A DNA stretch of 34,606 nt. Source: an uncultured SAR86 cluster bacterium. GTDB taxonomy: Bacteria; Pseudomonadota; Gammaproteobacteria; Magnimaribacterales; Magnimaribacteraceae. The notes beneath the pieces were generated by a model. It had not been told where the DNA came from and searched no databases. It worked only from the letters and a program-made list of their open reading frames with translations. Made by a program: the position numbers and the translations under genes. Below, piece after piece: positions 19,988-29,582 of the stretch; within the stretch, counting starts at the first letter, position 1, and every line of letters starts with the position of its first letter. The stretch lies in NCBI GenBank assembly GCA_902514295.1, contig CABXQE010000013.1:1-34606 (forward strand), written 5' to 3'.

Positions 19988-20521
19988 ATGGCAAGAACAT
20001 CGTTAAAACCAGTTGAAATACCAGAGGGTATTTCTCTAGAAAGTATAGATAAGAACTTAGTTTTCTCTGGGAAGCTAGGGGAGATGTCTTTGCAGGTTCA
20101 TGAAGATGTTGATATTAAACAGGAAGATAATTCAATTAGTTTTGCTCCTAATAAAGAAACTAAAGAGTCTTTAGCTATAACTGGCACAATGAGAGCTTTA
20201 GTTATAAACATGATTCAAGGGGTTGAGGTAGGATTTGAGAAGAAGCTTGAAATTAATGGGGTAGGCTATAGAGCTACTTTAGAAGGTAATGCTATTAATC
20301 TAAGTTTAGGTTTTTCGCATCCTATAAAACATGATTTACCTGAAGGTGTCACTGCTGATTTACCAAGCAATACAGAGATAATACTGAAATCCATGGATAA
20401 ACAGTTGGTTGGTCAAGTAGCAGCTGAAATAAGAGATTACAGGCCTCCTGAGCCTTATAAAGGAAAAGGGGTTAAGTATTCAGACGAAAGAATTATTAGG
20501 AAAGAATCTAAGAAAGCATAG
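19988..20521 (+). CDS. rplF: 50S ribosomal protein L6
   Basis: L6 lies near the factor-binding centre of the 50S subunit and bridges to the sarcin-ricin loop. The 177 residues comprise two homologous domains; the C-terminal domain shows [35 protein letters not shown] and [19 protein letters not shown]. The length equals the E. coli protein. It is 2 nt before rplR. Confidence 0.98.
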   Translation: MARTSLKPVEIPEGISLESIDKNLVFSGKLGEMSLQVHEDVDIKQEDNSISFAPNKETKESLAITGTMRALVINMIQGVEVGFEKKLEINGVGYRATLEGNAINLSLGFSHPIKHDLPEGVTADLPSNTEIILKSMDKQLVGQVAAEIRDYRPPEPYKGKGVKYSDERIIRKESKKA

Positions 20522-20523
20522 AC

Positions 20524-20874
20524 ATGGCAATAAAAAGCGTTAAAAGACAGAAAAGAGCTCTAAAGACTAGATCTAAGATAGCATTAACTGATAATAACAG
20601 ACTAACAGTGTTTAGATCTAATTCTCACATTTATGCTCAAATTATAACTAGCAAAGGTTCAGAAATTCTTGTTTCAGCTTCAACTGCTGAATTAGATCTA
20701 AAATCTGACAACAATGGGAATATAGAGGCAGCTTCTCGAATAGGGAAAGTTATTGCAGAAAGAGCTATAGGAAAAGGTATAGATAAAGTCTCCTTTGATA
20801 GGTCTGGTTATAAATATCATGGACGGGTAAAGGCTCTTGCTGAAGCAGCTAGAGAAGCAGGTCTTTCTTTTTAG
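20524..20874 (+). CDS. rplR: 50S ribosomal protein L18
   Basis: L18 carries 5S rRNA into the large subunit with L5. The 116 residues match the E. coli length (117). The conserved [16 protein letters not shown] and [20 protein letters not shown] are present, and the protein ends GLSF as usual. The stop codon (TAG 20872-20874) is part of the TTAGGA that probably serves rpsE as its ribosome binding site. Confidence 0.97.
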   Translation: MAIKSVKRQKRALKTRSKIALTDNNRLTVFRSNSHIYAQIITSKGSEILVSASTAELDLKSDNNGNIEAASRIGKVIAERAIGKGIDKVSFDRSGYKYHGRVKALAEAAREAGLSF

Positions 20875-20882
20875 GAAAAATT

Positions 20883-21377
20883 ATGAATATGAATATGGCA
20901 ACAGATACTTTAGGTTCAGAAGTTTTAGAAGAAAAACTAGTCCAAGTTAATAGAGTAGCTAAAGTAGTCAAAGGCGGAAGGATATTTGGCTTTACTGCAG
21001 TAACTGTAGTTGGAGATGGAAACGGAAGGATTGGTTTCGGCAGAGGGAAGGCAAGAGAAGTCCCCATAGCTATTCAAAAAGCTTTAGATCATGCAAGAAG
21101 GAACATGTTCGATATAGAGTTAAAAGGAAATACTATTCAGTATCCAATTAAGACTAAATACGGAGCTTCTGTAATTTTTATGAAACCAGCTGCACCAGGA
21201 ACTGGGATTATAGCCGGAGGAGCAATGAGAGCAGTTCTAGAACTAGCCGGAGTTAAAGATGTGTTGGCTAAGTGTTATGGATCAACCACTCCCGTTAATG
21301 TAGTAAGAGCTACTTTAAAAGCTTTGAGAGATATGGAGTCTCCTGCTCGAGTAGCTAAAAGGCTTGGTAGAGGTTAA
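20883..21377 (+). CDS. rpsE: 30S ribosomal protein S5
   Basis: S5 lines the mRNA channel and influences decoding accuracy. The product has 164 residues from the first ATG: a double-stranded-RNA-binding-like N-terminal domain ([34 protein letters not shown]) and the C-terminal domain ([14 protein letters not shown]). Three in-frame ATGs stand at 20883, 20889 and 20895. AGGA at 20873-20876 suits the first, while alignment with the E. coli start favours the third (20 residues before the conserved VNR arginine). I keep the first but the choice is open. Confidence 0.97.
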   Translation: MNMNMATDTLGSEVLEEKLVQVNRVAKVVKGGRIFGFTAVTVVGDGNGRIGFGRGKAREVPIAIQKALDHARRNMFDIELKGNTIQYPIKTKYGASVIFMKPAAPGTGIIAGGAMRAVLELAGVKDVLAKCYGSTTPVNVVRATLKALRDMESPARVAKRLGRG

Positions 21378-21380
21378 GAG

Positions 21381-21560
21381 ATGGTTGAAAAAGTACTAAC
21401 AATAAAGTTAAAAAAGAGCTTGATTGGTTCGAAAGATTATCAAAGACAAAGCGTTAGAGGTTTAGGACTGTCTAAATTAGGACAAGAAGTTTCTGTAAAA
21501 GACACTCCTGAGAATAGAGGCATGATAAATAAAGCTATACATTTATTAGAAGTTAATTAA
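21381..21560 (+). CDS. rpmD: 50S ribosomal protein L30
   Basis: This is a 59-residue gene between rpsE and rplO, exactly where rpmD stands in the spc operon. The translation runs MVEKVLTIKLKKSLIG to HLLEVN and carries the family signature SVRGLGLSKLGQEV and DTPENRGMINKA. L30 sits near 5S rRNA and is missing from some lineages, so its retention is informative in such a compact genome. The start lies 3 nt after the rpsE stop; the stop is TAA 21558-21560. Confidence 0.95.
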   Translation: MVEKVLTIKLKKSLIGSKDYQRQSVRGLGLSKLGQEVSVKDTPENRGMINKAIHLLEVN

Positions 21561-21575
21561 ATCGGATAACTGAAA

Positions 21576-22010
21576 ATGAAACTAAATGCACTAAAACCAA
21601 ACCCAAAAAGAATTAAGGTCAGTAAAAGAGTTGGTCGAGGTACTGGGAGCGGGTCTGGTAAAACTAGCGGTAAAGGACATAAGGGACTTAAATCTAGATC
21701 TGGAGGCAGAGTCAGAGTGGGCTTTGAAGGGGGGCAAATGCCTCTTCAAAAGAGAGTTCCTAAATATGGATTCAGCTCTAGAACCAATAATAATACTGAA
21801 CAACTTAGATTAAGCACGTTAGTCCAATCAGGGATTTTAGATGTAAGTATAGAATCTTTGATGAATGCTGATTTAATAAAAAACTCTACCAAGAAGGTTA
21901 AAGTATTCCTTGATACTGATAAATGTTCAAAGATGAATCTTAAGGGGATTAACACTTCTCTTTCAGTCAAGAAAGCAATTGAAGATGCTGGGGGTTCAGT
22001 AGAAGAATAG
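21576..22010 (+). CDS. rplO: 50S ribosomal protein L15
   Basis: L15 is a late-assembly 50S protein. The 144 residues equal the E. coli length. The Gly/Arg-rich N-terminal extension [20 protein letters not shown] and [18 protein letters not shown] is typical, and the C-terminal domain ends in [12 protein letters not shown]. It is followed by secY after 2 nt, the universal spc order. Confidence 0.98.
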   Translation: MKLNALKPNPKRIKVSKRVGRGTGSGSGKTSGKGHKGLKSRSGGRVRVGFEGGQMPLQKRVPKYGFSSRTNNNTEQLRLSTLVQSGILDVSIESLMNADLIKNSTKKVKVFLDTDKCSKMNLKGINTSLSVKKAIEDAGGSVEE

Positions 22011-22012
22011 AT

Positions 22013-23347
22013 ATGGCAGTTAATCCATCAGCTTTAGGTCAAAATAAAGGTCTTTCAGAATTATGGAAGAGACTTAGGTTTGTTCTTATGGCTGTGATTA
22101 TTTATAGAATGGGAACTCATATTCCTATTCCAGGTATAGACCCTGATAAGTTAGCTAATATATTCCAGCAGAATCAAGGAACATTACTGGATCTGTTCAA
22201 TATGTTTTCTGGAGGTGCTCTAGAAAGAATGAGTATTATGGCTTTAAACATAATGCCTTACATAACTGCTTCCATCATAATGAGCCTTCTTGAAGGTACG
22301 ACACCTTCTTTGAAGAAGAGGTTTAGAGAAGAGGGTGAAGAAGGTAGAAGGCTAAGAACTTCTTATGTTCGCTATGGGACGGTGCTTTTAGCATTAATCC
22401 AAGCTAGTGGGCTTGCACTTGGATTACAAAATCAAGGATTAGCTCTTGACCCCGGTTTAATGTTTCAAATTGTGGCCGTAACTTCATTAGTATCTGGAAC
22501 AGTATTTCTTATGTGGTTAGGAGAGCTAGTAACAGAAAAAGGCATAGGAAATGGCATTTCGATAATAATCTTTTCTAGTATTGTGGCAGGACTTCCTAGA
22601 GCTGTAGGTCAGGCTTTTGAAGGAGCAAGACAAGGCGATATTAATCTAATCATGCTTCTTTCGATTGCCCTAGTAGCTGTTGCTGCAATAGCTTTTATAG
22701 TATGGATAGAAAGAGGCCAAAGAAGGATTACGGTAAATTATGCCAAAAGACAACAAGGAAGAAAGATGGTTCAAGGCCAAGCTTCGTATCTTCCTATGAA
22801 GATCAACCAAGCTGGTGTTATTCCTGCTATATTTGCCAGTAGTTTGCTTTTATTTCCTGCTTCAGCTTCGACATGGTTTGGACAAGGTGAAGGATTTGAA
22901 TGGCTTCAAGAGATAGCCCTAGCTCTAGGACCTGGCCAACCTTTATATGTAATTTTATTTTCTGCTCTTATAGCTTTCTTTTGTTTCTTTTATACAGCTC
23001 TACAGTTTGATCCTAAAGAAATTTCTGAGAATCTAAGAAGGTCAGGGGCTTATATGCCTGGAATAAGACCAGGAGAGAATACGGCTGATTATATTGACAG
23101 TGTTATGACAAGATTAACTGTTTGGGGATCAGGTTACCTTATTCTTGTTTGTTTAATGCCACAGTTTTTAATTGTTTCAGCCAATGTCCCCTTTTATCTT
23201 GGAGGAACTTCATTGTTAATTGCTGTAGTCGTCGTAATGGACTTTATGGCCCAGGTTCAATCGCATTTAATGTCTCATCAATATGAATCATTGCTAAAGA
23301 AAGCAAATTTAAAGGGTTATGGCAATAACCCATTAGGTGGTAGATAA
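22013..23347 (+). CDS. secY: Protein translocase subunit SecY
   Basis: SecY is the ten-helix inner-membrane channel of the Sec system and partners SecE, SecG and SecA. The 444 residues match E. coli (443). Visible segments include the first membrane helix (about residues 20-35), the plug region near [27 protein letters not shown], the cytoplasmic loop [19 protein letters not shown] and the YMPGIRPG loop before the last helices. SecY level is tied to the ribosomal proteins by position. rpmJ follows after 3 nt. Confidence 0.99.
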   Translation: MAVNPSALGQNKGLSELWKRLRFVLMAVIIYRMGTHIPIPGIDPDKLANIFQQNQGTLLDLFNMFSGGALERMSIMALNIMPYITASIIMSLLEGTTPSLKKRFREEGEEGRRLRTSYVRYGTVLLALIQASGLALGLQNQGLALDPGLMFQIVAVTSLVSGTVFLMWLGELVTEKGIGNGISIIIFSSIVAGLPRAVGQAFEGARQGDINLIMLLSIALVAVAAIAFIVWIERGQRRITVNYAKRQQGRKMVQGQASYLPMKINQAGVIPAIFASSLLLFPASASTWFGQGEGFEWLQEIALALGPGQPLYVILFSALIAFFCFFYTALQFDPKEISENLRRSGAYMPGIRPGENTADYIDSVMTRLTVWGSGYLILVCLMPQFLIVSANVPFYLGGTSLLIAVVVVMDFMAQVQSHLMSHQYESLLKKANLKGYGNNPLGGR

Positions 23348-23350
23348 ATT

Positions 23351-23467
23351 ATGAAAGTTAGAGCTTCAGTAAAAAAGATTTGCAGAAATTGCAAAATAGT
23401 TAAGAGAAAGGGAACGCTTTATGTGATCTGTCCTACTGAACCAAGACACAAACAAAGGCAAGGATAA
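23351..23467 (+). CDS. rpmJ: 50S ribosomal protein L36 (zinc-binding form)
   Basis: This 38-residue gene lies between secY and rpsM. The sequence [20 protein letters not shown] continues to EPRHKQRQG. The zinc-ribbon ligands C11, C14, C27 and H33 are all present, so this is the zinc-dependent form. L36 is the smallest 50S protein and stabilises 23S rRNA near the L7/L12 base. The stop is TAA 23465-23467. Only 11 nt separate it from rpsM, leaving no room for the long S4-binding alpha leader known from E. coli. Confidence 0.97.
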   Translation: MKVRASVKKICRNCKIVKRKGTLYVICPTEPRHKQRQG

Positions 23468-23478
23468 AGGAGAGAAAA

Positions 23479-23835
23479 ATGGCTCGTGTAGCAGGTATAA
23501 ATATTCCAGACAATAAACATGCAGAAGTTTCTTTAACTTATGTTTATGGTATTGGGAAAACAAGAGCGAAGAACATATGTCTAAAGATAGGAGTAGATCC
23601 ATCAACTAAGGTTTCAGATTTAAGTGAAGATCAATTGGAATTAATAAGAACAGAGATAGGTGATTTTTTAGTAGAAGGAGACTTAAGAAGAGAAGTTGCT
23701 ACAAATATAAAGAGATTACAAGATTTAGGCACTAATAGAGGTATTAGGCATAGAAGGCACTTGCCTGTAAGAGGCCAAAAGACAAAAAATAATGCAAGAA
23801 CAAGAAAAGGACCAAAACGTCCTATAAGAAGGTAA
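23479..23835 (+). CDS. rpsM: 30S ribosomal protein S13
   Basis: S13 sits at the top of the 30S head, contacting the P-site tRNA and bridging to L5. The 118 residues equal the E. coli length. The N-terminal [20 protein letters not shown] and the helix-two-turn-helix region [17 protein letters not shown] are clear, as is the basic tail [28 protein letters not shown] immediately upstream is a good ribosome binding site for the ATG at 23479. Confidence 0.98.
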   Translation: MARVAGINIPDNKHAEVSLTYVYGIGKTRAKNICLKIGVDPSTKVSDLSEDQLELIRTEIGDFLVEGDLRREVATNIKRLQDLGTNRGIRHRRHLPVRGQKTKNNARTRKGPKRPIRR

Positions 23836-23839
23836 AAGT

Positions 23840-24214
23840 ATGGTTACGAAGAAAGCAAATAAAAAAAGAGTAAGTGAAGGAATAGCTCATATACACGCTT
23901 CATTTAACAATACGTTAATAAGTATTACTGACAAACAAGGTAATGCTATTGCTCAATCCAGCTCAGGAGCTCAAGGATTTAGAGGCTCTAGAAAAAGTAC
24001 GCCTTTTGCGGCGCAGAAAGCAGCAGAAGCTGTTGGAGATAAGGTAAAAATGGCTGGTTTAGAAAGTTTAGAGATACAAGTAAGAGGCCCTGGTTCAGGA
24101 AGGGAGTCTGCTATAAGAGGTTTAAATTCAAAAGGCTTTAAAATAACTAAGATAACTGATGTCACTCCAATACCTCATAATGGATGTAGACCATCAAAAA
24201 GAAGGAGAGTTTAA
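23840..24214 (+). CDS. rpsK: 30S ribosomal protein S11
   Basis: S11 forms part of the platform near the E-site codon. The 124 residues contain [41 protein letters not shown] and the C-terminal [18 protein letters not shown]. It is a few residues shorter than E. coli S11 (129) at the N terminus. The stop TAA is directly followed by the GTG of rpsD, with no base between. Confidence 0.98.
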   Translation: MVTKKANKKRVSEGIAHIHASFNNTLISITDKQGNAIAQSSSGAQGFRGSRKSTPFAAQKAAEAVGDKVKMAGLESLEIQVRGPGSGRESAIRGLNSKGFKITKITDVTPIPHNGCRPSKRRRV

Positions 24215-24838
24215 GTGGCTAGATATATAGGACCAAAATGTAAACTTTCTAGAAGAGAAGGAAGAGATTTATTATTGAAAAGTGGCATTAGGTCTCATGA
24301 CTCGAAATGCAAGTCTGAAACAGTGCCTGGGCAACATGGAAGAACTAGGCGTCCGAGAATCTCAGATTACGGAGTTCAATTAAGAGAAAAACAAAAAGTT
24401 AGAAGGATTTACGGTGTAATGGAGAAGCAATTTAAGACTTATTACAAACAAGCAGCTAGGAAAAAAGGTGTAACCGGTGACAACTTGTTACAAATGTTAG
24501 AAAGTAGATTAGATAATGTTGTTTACAGAATGGGATTTGCTTCTACTAGAGCAGAAGCCAGGCAACTAGTTAGCCACAAAGCTATCTTAGTAAACGATAA
24601 GAAAGTTAATATACCTAGTTATCAATTAAATGCAGGTGACAATATATCTTTGTCTAATAAAGCCCAGTCTCAGAGCAGGGTTAAGCAGTCATTAGAAATC
24701 TCAAAAAACAGAGAAGAATGCGATTGGGTTGACGTTAATGAAGGACTCTTTTCTGGAACTTACAAAACCATACCTGAAAGAGATTCACTTGATACAGACA
24801 TCAATGAGAATTTAATCATTGAGCTTTATTCAAAATAA
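24215..24838 (+). CDS. rpsD: 30S ribosomal protein S4
   Basis: S4 starts 16S rRNA assembly and in E. coli represses the alpha operon. The 207-residue product begins at GTG 24215, abutting the rpsK stop; the AAGGAGAG just upstream, inside rpsK, serves as ribosome binding site, and the protein start [15 protein letters not shown] matches the family. The zinc-less N terminus is followed by the S4 RNA-binding fold ([20 protein letters not shown]). One Cys (residue 9) is present but no zinc-ribbon set. It precedes rpoA by 16 nt. Confidence 0.98.
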   Translation: MARYIGPKCKLSRREGRDLLLKSGIRSHDSKCKSETVPGQHGRTRRPRISDYGVQLREKQKVRRIYGVMEKQFKTYYKQAARKKGVTGDNLLQMLESRLDNVVYRMGFASTRAEARQLVSHKAILVNDKKVNIPSYQLNAGDNISLSNKAQSQSRVKQSLEISKNREECDWVDVNEGLFSGTYKTIPERDSLDTDINENLIIELYSK

Positions 24839-24854
24839 TATAGAGGAAAAAAAT

Positions 24855-25835
24855 ATGACAGATAATTATGACATTATTAAAGACTTTTTAACTCCAACTG
24901 AAATAGTTGTTGAAGAATCTGGTCCTAACAGATCTAAGATAGTTCTTGAGCCTCTAGAGCAAGGTTTTGGGCATACATTAGGAAATGCACTAAGAAGAAT
25001 TATATTATCTTCAATGCCTGGAACAGCAGTATCTGAAGTAAAAATTGACGGCGTACTTCATGAGTACAGCACTATTGAAGGTGTCCAAGAAGATGTTATT
25101 GATATTCTTCTAAATCTGAAAGATTTATCAGTAAGACTAACAGAAGTTGAAGATGCTGAGCTAACTGTCACTAAGTCTGGAAGCGGAACTGTAACGGCTG
25201 CGGATATTGAGCTACCTAATGGAGTAGAGGTAGTAAACCCAGAACATCACATAGCTACCTTAAATGAAGAAGGCTCTTTAAGTATGACTTTGCGGGTCAC
25301 TAGAGGGAGAGGCTTTGTTCCAGTTAAAGCTCTGTCTGAAGATGAAGGGCAAGAAACCGGTCTTTTAAGACTTGATGCCACTTATTCACCAATAAAAAGA
25401 GTAACTTATCAAGTGGATAATGCAAGAGTAGAGCAAAGAACTAACTTAGACAGACTTACAGTAGATATGGATACTGACGGTACTTTAGATGCTGAAGAAA
25501 TCTTAAGAATCTCTGCGACAATACTTCAACACCAGTTATCTGCTTTTGCTGAATTAGGGAGATTAGAAGAGGTTATTGAAGAAAAAGAAGAAGCAAAAAT
25601 TGATCCTATTATGTTAAGACCAGTTGATGAATTAGAGTTAACCGTTAGGTCAGCTAATTGCCTAAAAGCAGAAAATATACATTACATAGGCGATTTAGTT
25701 ACTAGAATGGAATCTGATCTACTAAGAACACCTAATTTAGGTAAGAAATCATTGAATGAAATTAAAGAGGTTTTACTTTCAAGAGGTTTATCTTTGGGTT
25801 TGATCTTAGATAATTGGCCACCTGAAACTAATTAA
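24855..25835 (+). CDS. rpoA: DNA-directed RNA polymerase subunit alpha
   Basis: Alpha dimerises to start polymerase assembly and its C-terminal domain contacts UP elements and activators. The 326 residues comprise the N-terminal domain ([33 protein letters not shown]) and the C-terminal domain (about 245-320), with [20 protein letters not shown] holding the arginine equivalent to E. coli R265 that binds AT-rich UP DNA. ATG 24855 is preceded by GAGGA at 24843-24847; an in-frame TTG at 24819 inside rpsD is rejected. The alpha C-terminal domain is intact, consistent with the T-rich tract before the 13003 promoter being used. Confidence 0.99.
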   Translation: MTDNYDIIKDFLTPTEIVVEESGPNRSKIVLEPLEQGFGHTLGNALRRIILSSMPGTAVSEVKIDGVLHEYSTIEGVQEDVIDILLNLKDLSVRLTEVEDAELTVTKSGSGTVTAADIELPNGVEVVNPEHHIATLNEEGSLSMTLRVTRGRGFVPVKALSEDEGQETGLLRLDATYSPIKRVTYQVDNARVEQRTNLDRLTVDMDTDGTLDAEEILRISATILQHQLSAFAELGRLEEVIEEKEEAKIDPIMLRPVDELELTVRSANCLKAENIHYIGDLVTRMESDLLRTPNLGKKSLNEIKEVLLSRGLSLGLILDNWPPETN

Positions 25836-25843
25836 ATAGAGAT

Positions 25844-26233
25844 ATGAGACACAGAAAGACGGGCAGAAAATTAAATAGAAATAGCCCTCAAAGAAATTCT
25901 TTAAAGAAGGGTTTAGCAATATCGATAATAGAGCATGAATCTGTTAGAACCACTCTTGCTAAAGCAAAAGAGATTAGAGGATTCTTAGAGCCTTTAGTCA
26001 CTTTGGCAAAAGAAAATACAGTAGCCAATCAAAGATTAGCGTACTCGAAATTAAGATCTAAAGAAGCTGTAGCCAAACTCTTTGATGAGCTAGGCCCTCG
26101 CTATAAAAATAGACCGGGTGGCTATCTAAGAGTTATCAAAAGCGGCTTAAGAAATGGCGATAAAGCACCTTCAGCCCAAATAGAATTTGTAGATAGGCAA
26201 GAACAAGCTCCTCAAGAAGAAGCTAATTCCTAG
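25844..26233 (+). CDS. rplQ: 50S ribosomal protein L17
   Basis: L17 lies near the tunnel exit of the 50S subunit. The 129 residues include [20 protein letters not shown], the [19 protein letters not shown] helix and the conserved [16 protein letters not shown]. It is the last gene of the cluster. Its final codons (26223-26233) overlap the 3' end of uvrA on the opposite strand, so no terminator fits between the two genes. Confidence 0.98.
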   Translation: MRHRKTGRKLNRNSPQRNSLKKGLAISIIEHESVRTTLAKAKEIRGFLEPLVTLAKENTVANQRLAYSKLRSKEAVAKLFDELGPRYKNRPGGYLRVIKSGLRNGDKAPSAQIEFVDRQEQAPQEEANS

Positions 26234-29063
26234 TCTTTAGTTCTTTTTTTAAATGTTTTCCTGTGTGAGAACCTTTTATTTTTGTAATTTGTTCTGGGGT
26301 TCCATGGGCAATTATTTGTCCTCCTTCAGATCCCCCTTCAGGACCTAAATCAATTACCCAATCTGAAGATTTTATTACTTCCATATTGTGCTCAATTACT
26401 ACAACGCTGTTACCATTATCTCTTAACCTTTTGAGCACTTTCAGCAATAGTTCTATATCATAAACATGAAGGCCGGTTGTAGGCTCGTCTAGAATATACA
26501 GAGTGTGATTGGAAGGGCTTTTAGACAATTCTTTAGCTAACTTTACCCTCTGGGCTTCTCCTCCCGAAAGAGTAGTGGCTTGTTGACCTAATTTTATGTA
26601 TCCCAAACCTACATCATGCAATGTACTTAATTTCTTTTTAATAGAAGGTATTGAGTCAAAGAAATCTAAAGAATCCTCTACTGTCATACTTAAAACTTCA
26701 TATATGTTTTTACCCTTGTATTTAATGTCTAATGTCTCTCGGTTATATCTGTGCCCATCACAAACATCACATTTAACGTAAACATCTGGTAAAAAATGCA
26801 TCTCAACTTTTAGAACGCCGTCACCTTGGCAAGATTCACATCTTCCGCCTTTCACGTTAAAGCTAAATCGACCAATCTTATAACCTCTTGATCTAGATTC
26901 TTGAGTGCCAGCGAACAGTTCTCTCAGTGGTGTAAATAAGCCAGTGTATGTCGCTGGATTAGATCTAGGAGTCCTCCCAATAGGGCTTTGACTGATTTCT
27001 ATAATTTTATCCACATCGTCTATTCCAGATAAGTCTTTAAAAGGTTTAGGGTCTCTTCTTTCTGCTCGCGAGATTTCATTGGAGATAGCTGGAAGGAGGG
27101 TTTGGTTAATTAAAGTAGATTTTCCTGAACCTGATACACCTGTTACGCAAACAAATAAATCTAAAGGTAATTCCAAATTAACTTTTTTTAGGTTATGTCC
27201 ACTAGCCTTTGAAAGCTTTATTAATCTATTCTTATTATATTCTTTCCTTTTCTTTGGGATTGATACGGCTCTCTTCCCTGATAGATACTCACCTGTTATT
27301 GAATTTTCTGATTTTGCTATCTCCTCGGCCGTTCCTTGAGCACAAACTTGACCACCATGGATACCGGCGCCTGGTCCAATATCCACAATGTGATCTGCAT
27401 ACATCATTGTTTCATGGTCATGTTCGACAACTATTACAGAATTCCCCATATCTCTTAATTTAGTAAGAGTTTTAAGAAGTTTCTCATTATCTCTTTGATG
27501 CAATCCTATTGATGGCTCATCAAGAATATAAGTTACTCCAACTAAACCCGCTCCAATTTGACTAGCTAGTCTTATTCTTTGTGCTTCACCTCCGCTAAGA
27601 CTTTCGGCACTTCTTTCTAAAGTTAAGTAATTTAGGCCCACATCAATAAGAAATTCTAAGCGTTCCTTTAGTTCTTTAGTTATCCTGTCAGCTATTTCTT
27701 TCTTTGACCCTGTTAATTTAAGCCTTGAGAAGAATTCAAATGCCTGGTCAATTGTAAAAGATGTTATTTCAGGCAAACTTGTGTCATTTATAAAGATATT
27801 TCTAGCTTCTTTTCTTAGTCTTGTCCCAGAGCATTCTTTGCAATCAGAGACACTAATTTGCTTTGAAAGATCCTCTCTAATATAGTTCGATTCCGTCTCT
27901 TTATATCTTCTGTTAATATTGTTTATAACTCCTTCGAAAGGGAATCTTCTATCTACCAACCTTCCTCTCTTAGTTCTCCAGCTAAAGTTTACTGGCTTGC
28001 CATTGCTTCCATTTAATATGAGATCTTTAGTTTCGGTATCAAAATTATCAAAAGGCTCCTCTAAAGAAAATTCATATTCCTTTGAAAGGCATTTTAATAA
28101 ATGAAAATGATATTTATGACTCATGTCCCAACCTCTAATAGCTCCTTCGCTCAAGCTGGCCGTAGGCTCGTGGATTACTTTTAAAACATCTACATATGGC
28201 TTTACTCCTAAACCTTCACAGCCAGAGCAAGCACCAGCAGGATTGTTAAAAGTAAATAATCTTGGCTCTAAATCAGGAATGCTATAGCCGCATTTAGTAC
28301 AAGCCATGTTAGAGCTAAAAGCTCTATCTTCTTCTTCATCAATTAAGAAAAGAATAAGGCTTCCTTCCCCTAAGTTTAGAGCATTTTCAACTGATTCAGA
28401 AAGCCTAAGTTGAAAATTATCATCAATCTTCTTTGGCATGACCAGCCTATCTATCACAGCTTCAATAGAGTGTTTTTTGTTTTTATTTAGCTTAGGAATA
28501 TCGTCTACATCAATTGTTATCCCATTAACGCGCATCCTGACATATCCTTGAACCTTCAATTCTTCAAACACATGCAGGTGTTCTCCTTTTTGCTCTTTTA
28601 TCATGGGAGCAAGAATCATAAATCTTGTTTCTGGACCTAATTCCAGAATCTTGTCACAAATTTGGTTAGAGCTTTGACCTTCTAAAGAGATATTGTGGTC
28701 AGGACACTTCGGAGTTCCTGCTCTAGCAAACAGAAGTCTTAAATAATCATATATTTCAGTCACAGTTCCTACGGTCGATCTTGGGTTGTGAGAGGTAGTC
28801 TTTTGTTCAATTGATATAGCTGGAGAAAGCCCTTCAATATGATCCACGTCTGGTTTTTCCATCATGGAAAGAAATTGTCTAGCGTATGCAGATAAAGATT
28901 CTACATATCTTCTTTGTCCCTCTGCATAAAGAGTATCAAAAGCTAGAGAAGACTTCCCAGAACCTGAAAGACCTGTAATTACAACAAGATTATCTCTAGG
29001 TAAATCAACATCTATATTTTTAAGATTATGTTGCTTGGCACCTCTTACCTTTATGTGCTTCAT
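26223..29063 (-). CDS. uvrA: UvrABC excinuclease subunit A
   Basis: UvrA is the damage-recognition ATPase that loads UvrB in nucleotide excision repair. The 946 residues (E. coli 940) carry two ABC modules: Walker [10 protein letters not shown] at 31-39 with signature [12 protein letters not shown] at 489-500, and Walker [10 protein letters not shown] at 642-650 with signature LSGGEAQRV at 832-840. Zinc sites are C255, C258, C279, C282 and C742, C745, C765, C768. It is divergent from ssb, the same pairing as in E. coli, but no LexA-type CTGT-N8-ACAG box is visible between them. The stop overlaps rplQ tail to tail. Confidence 0.99.
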   Translation of the reverse strand: MKHIKVRGAKQHNLKNIDVDLPRDNLVVITGLSGSGKSSLAFDTLYAEGQRRYVESLSAYARQFLSMMEKPDVDHIEGLSPAISIEQKTTSHNPRSTVGTVTEIYDYLRLLFARAGTPKCPDHNISLEGQSSNQICDKILELGPETRFMILAPMIKEQKGEHLHVFEELKVQGYVRMRVNGITIDVDDIPKLNKNKKHSIEAVIDRLVMPKKIDDNFQLRLSESVENALNLGEGSLILFLIDEEEDRAFSSNMACTKCGYSIPDLEPRLFTFNNPAGACSGCEGLGVKPYVDVLKVIHEPTASLSEGAIRGWDMSHKYHFHLLKCLSKEYEFSLEEPFDNFDTETKDLILNGSNGKPVNFSWRTKRGRLVDRRFPFEGVINNINRRYKETESNYIREDLSKQISVSDCKECSGTRLRKEARNIFINDTSLPEITSFTIDQAFEFFSRLKLTGSKKEIADRITKELKERLEFLIDVGLNYLTLERSAESLSGGEAQRIRLASQIGAGLVGVTYILDEPSIGLHQRDNEKLLKTLTKLRDMGNSVIVVEHDHETMMYADHIVDIGPGAGIHGGQVCAQGTAEEIAKSENSITGEYLSGKRAVSIPKKRKEYNKNRLIKLSKASGHNLKKVNLELPLDLFVCVTGVSGSGKSTLINQTLLPAISNEISRAERRDPKPFKDLSGIDDVDKIIEISQSPIGRTPRSNPATYTGLFTPLRELFAGTQESRSRGYKIGRFSFNVKGGRCESCQGDGVLKVEMHFLPDVYVKCDVCDGHRYNRETLDIKYKGKNIYEVLSMTVEDSLDFFDSIPSIKKKLSTLHDVGLGYIKLGQQATTLSGGEAQRVKLAKELSKSPSNHTLYILDEPTTGLHVYDIELLLKVLKRLRDNGNSVVVIEHNMEVIKSSDWVIDLGPEGGSEGGQIIAHGTPEQITKIKGSHTGKHLKKELKTRN

Positions 29064-29107
29064 TTTTAAAAGAATTAATTATTTTGGAACTTTAATTTTG
29101 AAAAGTG

Positions 29108-29115
29108 ATTATAAT
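29108..29115. promoter_or_regulatory. Palindromic -10 element shared by divergent uvrA and ssb
   Basis: ATTATAAT is its own reverse complement and supplies a perfect TATAAT to both strands: 29110-29115 for ssb and 29108-29113 for uvrA. Predicted starts are near 29122 (ssb, about 29-nt leader) and 29101 (uvrA, about 38-nt leader). I find no good -35 box on either side; a TG at 29106-29107 is one base too far for a canonical extended -10 on the plus strand. Chance occurrence in AT-rich DNA is possible. Confidence 0.5.
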
Positions 29116-29150
29116 CCTAGTTGCAAAGATTAACTAAACTAAAAAACGAT

Positions 29151-29582
29151 ATGGCAAGAAGTGGAATAAATAAAGTAATTCTCGTAGGAAATCTAGGACA
29201 AGATCCTGAAGTGAAATATACGGCGGGTGGGGCTGCAGTAACAACATTAAGTTTAGCTACTTCTGACTCTTGGAAAGATAAAGAGACCGGAACTGATCAA
29301 GAAAGAACTGAGTGGCATAGAGTAGTTTTATGGAGAAGACTGGCTGAAATTGCTGGAGAATATCTCAAGAAAGGTTCGAAGATTTATATTGAAGGACAGC
29401 TTCAAACTAGGAAATGGGAACAAGATGGTCAGACAAGATACACTACTGAGATTGTTGCTAGAGATATGCAATTTCTTGATAGCAGGGGTTCTTCAGATTC
29501 TTCGTATGAGGATGCTAGTCAAGATACTCAAACAGAGGATGTACCTGAAAGCGGAATAACGGATGACGATATACCGTTTTAG
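29151..29582 (+). CDS. ssb: Single-stranded DNA-binding protein
   Basis: SSB coats single-stranded DNA and recruits replication and repair partners through its C-terminal tip. The 143-residue product has the OB fold at about 1-110 ([51 protein letters not shown]), a short acidic Ser/Thr/Gln linker and the tip DDDIPF. It is shorter than E. coli SSB (178) because the linker is reduced. The ATG 29151 matches the family start MARSG/ MASRG; the in-frame TTG 29121 would add a non-homologous lead. No Shine-Dalgarno sequence is seen. The stop overlaps fabB by 4 nt. Confidence 0.97.
   Translation: MARSGINKVILVGNLGQDPEVKYTAGGAAVTTLSLATSDSWKDKETGTDQERTEWHRVVLWRRLAEIAGEYLKKGSKIYIEGQLQTRKWEQDGQTRYTTEIVARDMQFLDSRGSSDSSYEDASQDTQTEDVPESGITDDDIPF

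Noticed and set aside
24819-24854. Upstream TTG start for rpoA
   Set aside because: It lies inside rpsD and adds 12 non-homologous residues; ATG 24855 has GAGGA at proper distance.
26240-26272. GTTCT/AGAAC stem after rplQ as a terminator
   Set aside because: Five pairs with a loop of more than 20 nt are too weak, although T-rich sequence follows.
29121-29150. Upstream TTG start for ssb
   Set aside because: It coincides with the predicted transcription start and adds a lead without homology; the family start MARSG is at 29151.
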